12,919 nucleotides of DNA, taken from JAZNGX01 sp045576675 (GTDB lineage: Bacteria > Bacillota > Clostridia > Monoglobales > Firm-18). The translations under genes were made by a program, and so were the position numbers. Location: positions 1 to 12,919 of the forward strand of contig JAZNGX010000039.1 in the NCBI GenBank assembly GCA_045576675.1. Reading direction: 5' to 3'. Position 1 is the stretch's first letter; each line of letters starts with the position of its first letter. Positions 6,007-12,919 of this stretch are shown in pieces. The notes below the pieces were generated by a model. It ran no database searches, was not told the DNA's origin, and saw only the letters and a list, made by a program, of their open reading frames with translations.

Positions 6007-6330
6007 AAAAAACTAATCTTAACAAATATAATTGTTGTTATTACTTTTATTCTTTTTGACCCTTTGCTGAATTATTTGGGAGAATGGGCAGATACATATA
6101 GTCTTGGTGCAGAGATGGTTTTAGGAATGTTTACACCTCTGTTATTTGGATTTTTTATACTTTCGTCTTTAGGTTTAATATTATTTTCGATTATTAAAAG
6201 CATTGCAAATAAAGATATTAAACAACTTATCCCAATTACAATTTTTGTTATTGGAATTATCGGTTATATATTGATTTCTAATTTGGATAGTTTTTGGATT
6301 AGATTTGTGACTTATTATATTAACTTATGA
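6004..6330 (+). CDS. Small three-helix membrane protein, function unknown
   Basis: A 108-residue protein I do not recognise. Three hydrophobic segments are evident (about 4-22, 42-66 and 73-93), with short polar loops and a final aromatic stretch (SFWIRFVTYYINL). The ATG at 6004 is preceded by AAAGGAAG (5989-5996) at a normal spacing, so the longer reading from 5935, which overlaps the psiE-like gene, is unlikely. The gene is T-rich and AT-rich compared with the arginine genes. Its leader is duplicated before the truncated gene at 12665, also a small membrane protein, which suggests the two share regulation or arrived by the same route. An immunity or stress role is possible but nothing in the sequence shows it. 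Confidence 0.68.
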   Translation: MKKLILTNIIVVITFILFDPLLNYLGEWADTYSLGAEMVLGMFTPLLFGFFILSSLGLILFSIIKSIANKDIKQLIPITIFVIGIIGYILISNLDSFWIRFVTYYINL

Positions 6331-6425
6331 TGGTTTTGGGTCCTAACTTGATATGAACAGCCATCAAAAAGGTTTGCATCTAAACCTTATGTGTTGCATT
6401 TTAACAATATAGGAAGGATGAAAAC

Positions 6426-6923
6426 ATGCGAAAATTCATACCACAAAATCATAAAGAAATCGAAACAACAGGGACATTGAGCACTATATTATTACTAATG
6501 ATTTTGATTCTTTTTTTATGGGACTTGAGAATTTTCTTGTTTTTGGCGTTGTTAGCTTCACCATTGTTGTATATGGGTTTGTTTCCTTTGTTAAGGAATT
6601 TTGGTTTGTACATAGAAAATGATAAAATTGTTTTTAAAAGTTTTTTACGAAAACAACTTGATATAAAAGATATTAAAGGGTTGTTAATATTAAAATCAGA
6701 ATACAGAACAAGGTATAGTTATCACTATATTAAAAATCAAGAAAAAAGTTTTAAGTATTCGATTATATACTTGAAGGAATTTGACGCTAGATTCGCAGAC
6801 TTTAATTTGGGTGATATGCACTTCATGTCAAATCATGGAGAAGATGCTTATTTCTACACAGTTTATGATGAAGAAATAATAGAACTTTTCAGGGGGAAAA
6901 TACCAATAATAGTATGTAAATAA
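6426..6923 (+). CDS. Two-helix membrane protein with a possible PH-like domain, function unknown
   Basis: A 165-residue protein with a polar N-terminus, two close hydrophobic helices (about 18-33 and 35-56) and a cytoplasmic C-terminal part of about 105 residues. The segment after the helices (FGLYIENDKIVFKSFLRKQLDIKDIKGLLIL) has the alternating pattern of bacterial PH-like membrane-linked domains, where a strand-turn-strand precedes a ligand- or protein-binding sheet. This is a pattern judgement, not a firm match. AGGAAGG (6411-6417) lies eight bases before ATG 6426, which fixes the start; an out-of-frame ATG at 6418 ends quickly. Codon use is very AT-rich, as in the preceding small gene. 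It is 95 bases from its upstream neighbour. Confidence 0.68.
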   Translation: MRKFIPQNHKEIETTGTLSTILLLMILILFLWDLRIFLFLALLASPLLYMGLFPLLRNFGLYIENDKIVFKSFLRKQLDIKDIKGLLILKSEYRTRYSYHYIKNQEKSFKYSIIYLKEFDARFADFNLGDMHFMSNHGEDAYFYTVYDEEIIELFRGKIPIIVCK

Positions 6924-7024
6924 CTATTGATTAAAATATTCAGTGATAAAGACTTTTACTTTTGTCAAATTTAAAACATTAGTTTGGCGATTATGATATT
7001 TATTTACAATACCATTTTATAATC

Positions 7025-7049
7025 TTAACAATATACATTTTATTGTTAA
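7025..7049. repeat. Perfect inverted repeat upstream of the MATE gene
   Basis: TTAACAATA (7025-7033) and TATTGTTAA (7041-7049) form a perfect 9-bp palindrome with a 7-nt spacer, 43 bases before the MATE start codon. It lacks a U-tract and is a plausible operator for a dimeric repressor or a weak hairpin. TTAACAATAT also occurs at 6401-6410, just before the ribosome binding site of the preceding gene. Nothing else is evident in 6924-7092, and no convincing promoter was found there. Confidence 0.45.
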
Positions 7050-7092
7050 AGAACACACATTAAATAGCTGATTCTTACTGGGGGCGTTTGAT

Positions 7093-8451
7093 ATGTTTGG
7101 CCGAAAATTTGAAATTGATATGTGCGAAGGTTCAATATTTAAAAACACGATTCTTTTTGCAATTCCGTTGATTCTTGCGAGTGTTTTACAGCTTTTGTAT
7201 AATGCAGCAGATTTGGTTGTTGTAAGCCGTTATGCCGGCTCTGATGCAATGGCATCCGTTGGTGCAACATCAGCTGTTACAAATCTTCTTGTTAACGTTT
7301 TTGTTGGTTTTTCGCTTGGTGCCGGAGTTGTAGTTGCAAGAAAATATGGTGCAAGAGATGATGAGGGAATACACAAGTCTGTTCACACGGCGATGCTGCT
7401 TGGCGTTATAGTTGGTGCGCTGTCGGCTTTACTTGGTCTTGTGTTTTGTAAGCCACTGCTTGTTTTGATGGGAACTCCTGAGGGTGAAGTTCTTAATGGG
7501 GCAGTTTTATATATGCGTATTATTTTTATAGGTGTACCTGCATCTCTTGTTTATAATTTCGGTGCTTCAATTCTGCGTGCGATAGGTGATACAAAACGTC
7601 CGCTTTATATACTTGCTTTTACTGGGCTGGTTAATGTTATATTAAATCTTGTTCTGGTAATAGCTTTTAATATGGATGTTTCAGGCGTTGCAATTGCAAC
7701 TGTTGTATCCAATTATTTGTCTGCACTGGCGGTTTTATACACATTAATCAATTCTGATACAACATATCGCTTGAATTTAAAGCATCTTAGGTTCTATAAA
7801 AATGAATTAACAGAGATTGTTAAAATAGGTCTGCCTGCAGGAATTCAATCTTCATTTTTTAGTTTTTCGAACACGATTATTCAGTCTACTATCAATACTT
7901 TTGGCGAAGCTGCAATTGCGGGAAATGCAGCAGGAGCTAACATTGAAGGTTTTGTGTATGTTGCGATGAATGCATTTTATCAGGCGACAATGACAAGCGT
8001 AAGTCAGAATTACGGTGCTAAAAATAAAACTCGCATTAACAAAGCAATATACGTTCCGCTTTTGTGTGTTGTTGTGACAGGTGCTGTTTTAGGCGTTATA
8101 ACGGTGGTGTTATCAAGAACTTTGCTTGGAATATATATAACTGATTCTGCCTATGCACTTGATTTTGGTGTAAGACGAATGCTTATAACTTGTTTGCCAT
8201 ACTTCTTGTGCGGAGTGATGGAAGTATTAACAGGAGCGTTGCGTGGGCTTGGCTATTCAACAATTGCTGCAATATCGACGTTTGTTGGTGTATGTGGTTT
8301 CAGAATGATTTGGGTATTTGCAGTTTTGCCACACAACAGACAGGTTGAATTTCTCTTTTTATGCTGGCCGATTTCGTGGTTGATTGTAAATGTATTACAC
8401 ACTATTACGTTAATTGTTGTAAAACCGCGTGCGTTAAAACGTATGCAATAA
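7093..8451 (+). CDS. MATE family multidrug/sodium antiporter
   Basis: A 452-residue membrane transporter of the multidrug and toxic compound extrusion family, expected to export cationic or drug-like compounds in exchange for Na+ or H+. The family opening is clear: DMCEGSIFKNTILFAIPLILASVLQLLYNAADLVVVSRYAG (10-50), followed by a pattern of twelve hydrophobic helices in two halves. The second half begins near KIGLPAGIQSSFFSFSNTIIQSTINTFG. Length (about 450) is normal, and the protein looks full-length. The ribosome binding site is weak (GGGGGC about nine bases before ATG 7093), but the N-terminus fits the family. The palindrome at 7025-7049 may regulate it. comEC begins 24 bases after its stop. 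The substrate cannot be read from sequence. Confidence 0.93.
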   Translation: MFGRKFEIDMCEGSIFKNTILFAIPLILASVLQLLYNAADLVVVSRYAGSDAMASVGATSAVTNLLVNVFVGFSLGAGVVVARKYGARDDEGIHKSVHTAMLLGVIVGALSALLGLVFCKPLLVLMGTPEGEVLNGAVLYMRIIFIGVPASLVYNFGASILRAIGDTKRPLYILAFTGLVNVILNLVLVIAFNMDVSGVAIATVVSNYLSALAVLYTLINSDTTYRLNLKHLRFYKNELTEIVKIGLPAGIQSSFFSFSNTIIQSTINTFGEAAIAGNAAGANIEGFVYVAMNAFYQATMTSVSQNYGAKNKTRINKAIYVPLLCVVVTGAVLGVITVVLSRTLLGIYITDSAYALDFGVRRMLITCLPYFLCGVMEVLTGALRGLGYSTIAAISTFVGVCGFRMIWVFAVLPHNRQVEFLFLCWPISWLIVNVLHTITLIVVKPRALKRMQ

Positions 8452-8460
8452 TTTAATTAT

Positions 8461-8513
8461 AAAGGAGGTTTACAAATGATATATCCATTGGCATTTATTT
8501 GTACCTCCTTTTT
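8461..8513 (+). promoter_or_regulatory. Hairpin hiding the comEC ribosome binding site and start codon
   Basis: AAAGGAGGT (8461-8469) pairs perfectly with ACCTCCTTT (8503-8511). After a 2-base bulge, ACAAAT (8472-8477) pairs with ATTTGT (8497-8502). The 15-bp stem buries the whole Shine-Dalgarno and two bases of the ATG, with a 19-nt loop. The distal strand, which encodes comEC residues about 10-12, equals the anti-Shine-Dalgarno tail of 16S rRNA. TTTTTGTTT follows (8509-8516), so the same hairpin may also stop transcription. Confidence 0.72.
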
Positions 8514-10503
8514 GTTTGGCTCTTTTCTTTCTGCAATGTCTGATTATAAGGAGGCTCTTGTCTTTATAATTTTGATTATCATTTCTTTATCTGTTACAGC
8601 GATAATTGTAAGAAAAAGTAAGGGTGTGCTTTTGTTGCTTTGCCTTGCTTCGTTTATTACAGGTGCAATATACTTATATGGCTATAGTCAGTTTCATATA
8701 TGCCAAATCAAAGACTATTACAATACAGAGATAACTGTAAGCGGAAAAGTTACAGATATCATTCAAAACGGATTTGTGATAAAGTCCGATACCATAAACG
8801 GAAAGAAGATTAACGGAACAATCAAGTTCAATGTTTATAACTATAACGATATTAACTGCGATTGTGGTGACAATGTTATGTTTTGCGGCAAGCTAAAGAG
8901 CTATAATCTATCCGCATTTTATGGTGGCTTCAATGCAAGAAAATACAATATGACAAATAAAGTTTATGGACATATTTACACAGAAGGTGTTGAAGTTATA
9001 AAAAATGGCAAGGATGTTTTTTATAGTATAAGAACACGTATGTCAGATAGCATTTCATACAACTTTGGTGGGGATAAGGGTGAGTTTTTAAAGGCATTAC
9101 TTATAGGCGACAAATCAGGCTTTTCTAATGCTCTTAAAACAAATCTTATGAAAAGCAGCTTGTCACACGTGGCAGTTGTTTCGGGCTTGCATTTGAGTAT
9201 TTTGATTTCTTTTGCCGGTGTTTTTGCAGCATTTTTAAAGCGACACAAGGTTTTATATGTTGCAGTTATGCTTATACTTCTTGGACTGTTTGTGGGAATA
9301 ATCGGTCAACATCCGTCTGTTTTACGTGCGGTGGTGATGGCTACATATTGTTTAATTGCAGTTTTTCTTAATAAAAGATATGATGCTTTTACAGCACTTA
9401 CTTTTTCTGCAGTTTTGCTTGTTGTTATTAATCCGTTTTATGTCCAGAGCGTAAGCTTTCAGTTATCATATGCTGCAACCTTTGCGATAATTGTTACTAT
9501 AAACAAAGAAGGAAGACACGTGTTATTAACGACCGTTTCAGTGTTTCTTATAACATTGCCGCTTTGTATGTACTATTTCAATTTTGCATCTCTTGCGATG
9601 TTTTTTACTAATCTGCTCGTAACACCTATTGTGTCAATACTGTTACCAGTTGGATATCTGATGCAGATATTTCCTTTTTTAAGATATTTTGCAGGTGCAT
9701 TAATAGACATAATGCTTATAATTATAGAAGCTTTCGGTTCGTTTGATATTCTTAATATTAAAGCTGCAGTTCCGTCTGTTTTTATTATTCTTGTAATGTA
9801 TACTGCAGCGGGTGCGTTTTTGTCACTTGTTATATTTGGCAGAAAAAGGTTTGCAGCAATAATGCTTGTGGTTTCGATGAGTTGTTTTGTTGCAGGTTGT
9901 TTTAAGCCTGATGACTATATTAAAGTATTTAATGATGGTGACAATGTTGTACATATTAAATCTCTTAAGGGCAAAAACATTATTTGTACAGCCGGCTATG
10001 ACAATATTGAAAGCTATGTTAATAAACATTACATAGAATGCATAGATGCTTTGATACTTACAAAGCTTCCTGATAATTTTGATTTAAAAAATATCCGTAT
10101 TAAAAAGCTATATCTGCCTGAGTATAACAGCAGGGAAATATCAGGTGATTTCAGCATAAAGTATTACGACACTGAAGTGATTGAAATTGATGGAGCAACG
10201 ATTACACCTGTAAGCTTTATGCCATACAAAAGCAAGGTTGACGAAAAACGCCCTGTTTTGCACATTAGCTATGGTGGCAAAAGTATTCTGTTTGAACCAT
10301 ATGTAAATGACGAGCTGAATAAGGAATATTTAAGTACTGTTGAAGCCGACATAGTTGTTTTAAAAGATGCTTCAGCAATTTGCAAGCGTGCTGAATTTGT
10401 TATTGGAAGTGGTTTACAACCAAATGAAAATGTGATATACTATGATACAGAAAAAAGTGGTTCGATTGTATTTTATGATGACAAAATAAAGACTTTAAGG
10501 TGA
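8476..10503 (+). CDS. comEC: ComEC/Rec2-family DNA uptake channel with a degenerate C-terminal nuclease-like domain
   Basis: A 675-residue membrane protein of the ComEC/Rec2 family, which passes single-stranded DNA across the membrane during natural transformation. In order: three N-terminal helices (about 1-70), an OB-like DUF4131 region (about 75-175), and the Competence domain (about 205-455) with ALLIGDKSGFS (208-218) and SHVAVVSGLHLSIL (230-243). A metallo-beta-lactamase-like domain ends the protein (about 481-675). That domain keeps the expected order of strands (VFNDGDNVVHI, IDALILT, GGKSILF, ADIVVLK), but the HxHxDH site is TKLPDNF, the GD after GGKSILF is EP, and the HHGS site is DASA. 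Metal binding and nuclease activity are therefore unlikely. Start ATG 8476 follows a perfect AAAGGAGG (8461-8468), itself trapped in a hairpin. The stop overlaps the upstream edge of holA. No other competence genes are in view. Confidence 0.9.
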   Translation: MIYPLAFICTSFLFGSFLSAMSDYKEALVFIILIIISLSVTAIIVRKSKGVLLLLCLASFITGAIYLYGYSQFHICQIKDYYNTEITVSGKVTDIIQNGFVIKSDTINGKKINGTIKFNVYNYNDINCDCGDNVMFCGKLKSYNLSAFYGGFNARKYNMTNKVYGHIYTEGVEVIKNGKDVFYSIRTRMSDSISYNFGGDKGEFLKALLIGDKSGFSNALKTNLMKSSLSHVAVVSGLHLSILISFAGVFAAFLKRHKVLYVAVMLILLGLFVGIIGQHPSVLRAVVMATYCLIAVFLNKRYDAFTALTFSAVLLVVINPFYVQSVSFQLSYAATFAIIVTINKEGRHVLLTTVSVFLITLPLCMYYFNFASLAMFFTNLLVTPIVSILLPVGYLMQIFPFLRYFAGALIDIMLIIIEAFGSFDILNIKAAVPSVFIILVMYTAAGAFLSLVIFGRKRFAAIMLVVSMSCFVAGCFKPDDYIKVFNDGDNVVHIKSLKGKNIICTAGYDNIESYVNKHYIECIDALILTKLPDNFDLKNIRIKKLYLPEYNSREISGDFSIKYYDTEVIEIDGATITPVSFMPYKSKVDEKRPVLHISYGGKSILFEPYVNDELNKEYLSTVEADIVVLKDASAICKRAEFVIGSGLQPNENVIYYDTEKSGSIVFYDDKIKTLR

Positions 10504-10508
10504 TTAAT

Positions 10509-11495
10509 TTGAAGCTTTCAATTCCTCAGCTTAAAACAAAACTAAAAACCGGTGAATTTTCAGGTACGTTTTTATTCTACGGTGAAGAAAGATACATTTT
10601 AAATAGCTATACAGAGCAGATTAAAGCAAAAACTGTAACTGATTTTCCTGAATTTAATCTGCTTGAAATAAATGAAGAAAATGCCGATTTTGAGCAGTTT
10701 TACGGATTTGTGTGTGCGTATCCTCAATTTAGTGATAAAAAGCTTGTAATAGCAAGAAATTGCGGTTTTTTGCAGAACGGCACATACAAGGCAAAGCTTG
10801 CACAGCTTATAACAGAAATGCCACAGTTTTGTGTGGTGATATTTATTGAAGACAGTATTACAAAGATTTCAAAGGATGTTATGTCTGCTTTTGAAAAATC
10901 TGGATGTATAACAGATTTTATTAAACAGAATCCTGCAGATTTGAGAGCGTGGGTTAACAAAACATTTGCAGCAGCAAAAAAACGTATGACAATTGAAGAT
11001 ATGTCGTATCTTGTGGATATATGCGGTTTGTCACTTGAAAAGCTTTCTGTTGAGTGTGCAAAGCTGATTGCAGCAACAGACGAAGATGTGATAACCAAAG
11101 ACAAGATAGACAGTCTTGTAACAGTTCCTTCGGAATATAAGGTTTTTGCAATGTCAGATTCTCTTTTGAATAAAAAGGCTGACGAAGCATATATGCTGCT
11201 TAAAGAATTCAAAATCAATAAGGAACAGCCAACAGAAATTATAGCTTTAATTTATGCTGCTGTTGCTGATATATATATGTTTAAGGTGCTTATGACACAA
11301 GGTGAAAACCCTGATTATTTTCTTGCTCCAAACAGAAAGTGGCTTTCGAAGAAATACAGGGCAATGGCACCGAAGTTTGAGTTTAAGAAATTACGTGGAA
11401 TAATGAAGCTATGTTATAAATATGACGAAAAAATTAAAACCGGTGCTATTGATGCATTCACAGCTTTAGAGCTTATTATGGCGGAAATGCTTTAG
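10509..11495 (+). CDS. holA: DNA polymerase III subunit delta
   Basis: A 328-residue clamp-loader delta subunit, which opens the sliding clamp ring so that it can be loaded at primed sites. The opening SGTFLFYGEERYILNSY resembles the family's degenerate nucleotide-binding region (delta does not hydrolyse ATP). The C-terminus KLCYKYDEKIKTGAIDAFTALELIMAEML is the characteristic end of domain III, which packs in the clamp-loader collar. I prefer TTG 10509 because AAGGTGA (10497-10503) lies five bases upstream. GTG 10500 is in frame, would add three residues and would overlap the comEC stop by four bases, but has no ribosome binding site. Either way the gene is coupled to comEC, a common neighbour of holA in Firmicutes. 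Length is normal (about 330-345). Confidence 0.93.
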   Translation: MKLSIPQLKTKLKTGEFSGTFLFYGEERYILNSYTEQIKAKTVTDFPEFNLLEINEENADFEQFYGFVCAYPQFSDKKLVIARNCGFLQNGTYKAKLAQLITEMPQFCVVIFIEDSITKISKDVMSAFEKSGCITDFIKQNPADLRAWVNKTFAAAKKRMTIEDMSYLVDICGLSLEKLSVECAKLIAATDEDVITKDKIDSLVTVPSEYKVFAMSDSLLNKKADEAYMLLKEFKINKEQPTEIIALIYAAVADIYMFKVLMTQGENPDYFLAPNRKWLSKKYRAMAPKFEFKKLRGIMKLCYKYDEKIKTGAIDAFTALELIMAEML

Positions 11496-11514
11496 TTTTA
11501 TTTTCAAAGCATTT
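11485..11514. repeat. Inverted repeat spanning the holA stop codon
   Basis: AAATGCTTT (11485-11493) and AAAGCATTT (11506-11514) form a perfect 9-bp stem with a 12-nt loop that contains most of the holA stop codon. The downstream arm abuts the ribosome binding site AAAGGATGG (11515-11523) of the next gene. There is no U-tract after it, so termination would be weak. It may be mRNA end protection or simply chance in AT-rich DNA. Confidence 0.4.
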
Positions 11515-11529
11515 AAAGGATGGTAACAA

Positions 11530-12210
11530 TTGAAGAAAATATTTAAGATTGTATTTTTTATTATATTAAGCTTGTTAATTTTACAATTGTTGATTTTTGT
11601 ATCGGCTAAGTATGGTTGGAAACTCTATGGCTTTGATATGTGTGAAAGTCCAAATATTTTGTACATTGAAACTGCTTATGTAACTGATGAAACTGTACAT
11701 ATAGTAGGGAACACTTCAAGCAGTGCAACATCATATATCGGATATACATATAAAATTAAAGATAATGTTCTTTATTTGGGTATTAAGCAAAACTTATTAT
11801 TTGGGTTTAAGGACAGAAATGGTAGATATGCTTTTGTAATTGAAGATGATTTTAAGAATATTGAGTCAATATATCTTAGAAATAAAGAAGAGGAAAAGTG
11901 TATCTGGTCTGCCGAAAACGACAAAAAGTATATGGAGAAAATCAGCAAAGTCAGACTATATGAAACAATTTCTGTTTCTAATGAAATTGATTATAAAGAA
12001 CAAATGAAAAATGTAGAGTTTGTATATGCGGATGAGGAGTTGTTGAACAGAATACAACACCCAACATTTTCTGATGAATTATGCTTTACCAAAAGTGGTC
12101 GGTATTTAGGCGTAGCAGAGTTGTGGAATGGTGAGGAATTATATTTGAGCATTAACCGGCATTTTGACTGCTATAGTGCAATTGGTTTGTCTGGACACTA
12201 TGATTATTGA
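11530..12210 (+). CDS. Membrane-anchored extracytoplasmic protein, function unknown
   Basis: A 226-residue protein I do not recognise. One N-terminal hydrophobic helix (about 5-25, after KKIFK) should anchor it as a signal anchor or uncleaved signal peptide; no lipobox cysteine is visible. The remaining 200 residues look soluble and beta-rich with many aromatic and acidic residues. Translation starts at TTG 11530 with AAAGGATGG (11515-11523) at good spacing. Base composition is more AT-rich than holA. It lies 34 bases after holA but is probably not part of the housekeeping operon. The same frame stays open for another 50 codons after the TGA at 12208-12210, so the present stop may be a recent truncation (see the next entry). 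Confidence 0.65.
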   Translation: MKKIFKIVFFIILSLLILQLLIFVSAKYGWKLYGFDMCESPNILYIETAYVTDETVHIVGNTSSSATSYIGYTYKIKDNVLYLGIKQNLLFGFKDRNGRYAFVIEDDFKNIESIYLRNKEEEKCIWSAENDKKYMEKISKVRLYETISVSNEIDYKEQMKNVEFVYADEELLNRIQHPTFSDELCFTKSGRYLGVAELWNGEELYLSINRHFDCYSAIGLSGHYDY

Positions 12211-12363
12211 AAGGTTAGTGTTTCAGCCGAGGCTTTGTTTGATTACGGTATTCTGTCGAGACATATCACATCTAAGGGTAACAATATCAAATATACAATG
12301 AAACAAAATAATTGGTTGTTAAAAATACTGATGGTTATCCCTAAAATGTTTATTCAATTATGA
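12211..12363 (+). other. In-frame open extension after the stop of the preceding gene
   Basis: Reading on past TGA 12208-12210 in the same frame gives 50 sense codons (KVSVSAEALFDYGILSRHITSKG... to FIQL) before TGA 12361-12363. The other two forward frames are interrupted, the third almost at once. The content looks protein-like rather than random, which suggests a former C-terminus cut off by a nonsense change, or fused debris of another gene. I see no start signal of its own and no promoter in this stretch. Confidence 0.35.
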
Positions 12364-12605
12364 AAGATGATGTTCAAATTGCACTTATAAAGAAATCTGT
12401 GTTAACTGTTGGTGAACAAAATAGATATGATGTAGATTTTGATTATGTAACTGAAAAAGACAAGGTGTTCGTCTTGTTAATGGTTTCGTTCATTGATGTT
12501 GTTTTCTTTCCAAATCGTTTGAGGTTTGTTGCTGTTAAGTATGAGAAAACAATAGGTAAAGATAAAATGGCTCACAGGACATTATGGCAAAGTAATAAAC
12601 AATAG
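12360..12605 (+). pseudogene. Doubtful 81-codon reading frame, possible gene remnant
   Basis: ATG 12360 to TAG 12603-12605 gives 81 codons (MKDDVQIALIKKS...TLWQSNKQ). No ribosome binding site precedes the ATG, and the sequence matches no family I know. A hydrophobic patch (VFVLLMVSFIDVVFF, about 37-51) lies between charged ends. It overlaps the end of the open extension at 12211-12363 by four bases. The two together look like decayed pieces of accessory genes rather than a working gene, though a real short protein cannot be excluded. Confidence 0.3.
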
Positions 12606-12618
12606 CTTTTGGTTTTGA

Positions 12619-12667
12619 CTTAACACGAACTATGTCGAATAATGTAGAAAGGGAGTGTAGAAATATG
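12619..12667 (+). repeat. Leader repeat copy B with paired TGTCGAA-like boxes
   Basis: Second copy of the 5952-6006 leader: ACACGAACTAT (12623-12633), then the 29-base block including the AAAGGGAG ribosome binding site (12648-12655). Copy B lacks the 8 bases found in copy A. The heptamers are TGTCGAA (12633-12639) and TGTAGAA (12643-12649), again 10 bp apart. A TTGACT (12615-12620) plus AATAAT (12638-12643) pair with 17-nt spacing could be a promoter, and its -10 box overlaps the heptamers. Confidence 0.62.
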
Positions 12668-12919
12668 AAAATTAAGCAATTATTATTAAATTTACTGCCT
12701 ATGGCTTTATCTTTTTTGCATGCTTTATTAGCTAAATATGATATAGCTCATCATATGACATCTACAAGCTTTGCACTAATTTTGATAGGCTTGTTACCAT
12801 TGGTCTTTTCAATAATAAACTACTATGTTTCTAACACGATAATTCGTCTTATTGTTTTGAATTTTATTTTTACAGCAAGTCAGTTAGTTGGTTTTATAAT
12901 TTATGATATAGTTATGGTT
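12665..12919 (+). CDS. Small membrane protein, N-terminal part (3' end outside the window)
   Basis: Eighty-five codons from ATG 12665 run open to the end of the window. At least three hydrophobic segments are visible (about 4-22, 33-52 and 56-83) with few charges, so it is an integral membrane protein. I do not recognise the family. AAAGGGAG (12648-12655) lies nine bases upstream and fixes the start. Its leader duplicates that of the 6004 gene. The two proteins share a short basic N-terminus (MKK or MKIK) and general build, but no convincing sequence identity by eye. Confidence 0.6.
   Translation, partial: MKIKQLLLNLLPMALSFLHALLAKYDIAHHMTSTSFALILIGLLPLVFSIINYYVSNTIIRLIVLNFIFTASQLVGFIIYDIVMV

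Noticed and set aside
10724..11218. Long reading frame antisense to holA.
   Set aside because: holA is a clear family member on the plus strand. The antisense frame lacks family features and is a coding shadow.
1..12919. CRISPR arrays, tRNA or rRNA genes, insertion sequences and transposase genes.
   Set aside because: No regularly spaced repeats, cloverleaf-like segments, rRNA motifs or transposase-like proteins were seen anywhere in the window.

Overview
The window looks like chromosomal DNA from a low-GC, Gram-positive Clostridia-type bacterium, probably a gut Oscillospiraceae/Ruminococcus-like organism. This is inferred from AT-rich codon use, AAAGGAG-type ribosome binding sites, sigma-A-type promoters, a DUF2508 (YaaL) gene and possible Spo0A-like boxes. 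No species can be named from the sequence alone.

Layout. Positions 1-699 hold the 3' end of ileS. A strong bidirectional hairpin separates it from a leftward ruvC-ruvA pair (747-1812); ruvB does not follow. ruvC and the rightward argG are driven by face-to-face promoters that overlap in about 75 bp. argG-argH-cyclophilin (1887-4998) form a tight operon. Its last gene overlaps the tail of a convergent yaaL-like gene (4946-5185).

Positions 5245-5510 hold the most interesting element: a consensus promoter, a ~220-nt structured leader with an internal repeat, an intrinsic terminator, and a GCCTT segment with three mutually exclusive partners. Together these have the layout of a riboswitch in front of a PsiE-like membrane protein gene (5511-5945). 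I do not recognise its class. Two AT-rich small membrane-protein genes of unknown function follow (6004-6923).

Positions 7093-11495 hold a MATE transporter, comEC and holA. comEC begins inside a 15-bp hairpin that hides its Shine-Dalgarno sequence and start codon. Its C-terminal metallo-beta-lactamase-like domain has lost the usual metal-binding motifs. holA overlaps or abuts comEC. The right end (11530-12919) is again accessory: a membrane-anchored protein of unknown function, a decayed-looking stretch, and a truncated small membrane-protein gene. The leader of that last gene repeats the one at 5952-6006, including paired TGTCGAA-like boxes 10 bp apart.

Housekeeping functions (isoleucyl-tRNA charging, Holliday junction resolution, the last two steps of arginine synthesis, protein folding, DNA polymerase clamp loading, DNA uptake) are therefore interleaved with two small variable islands of membrane proteins.
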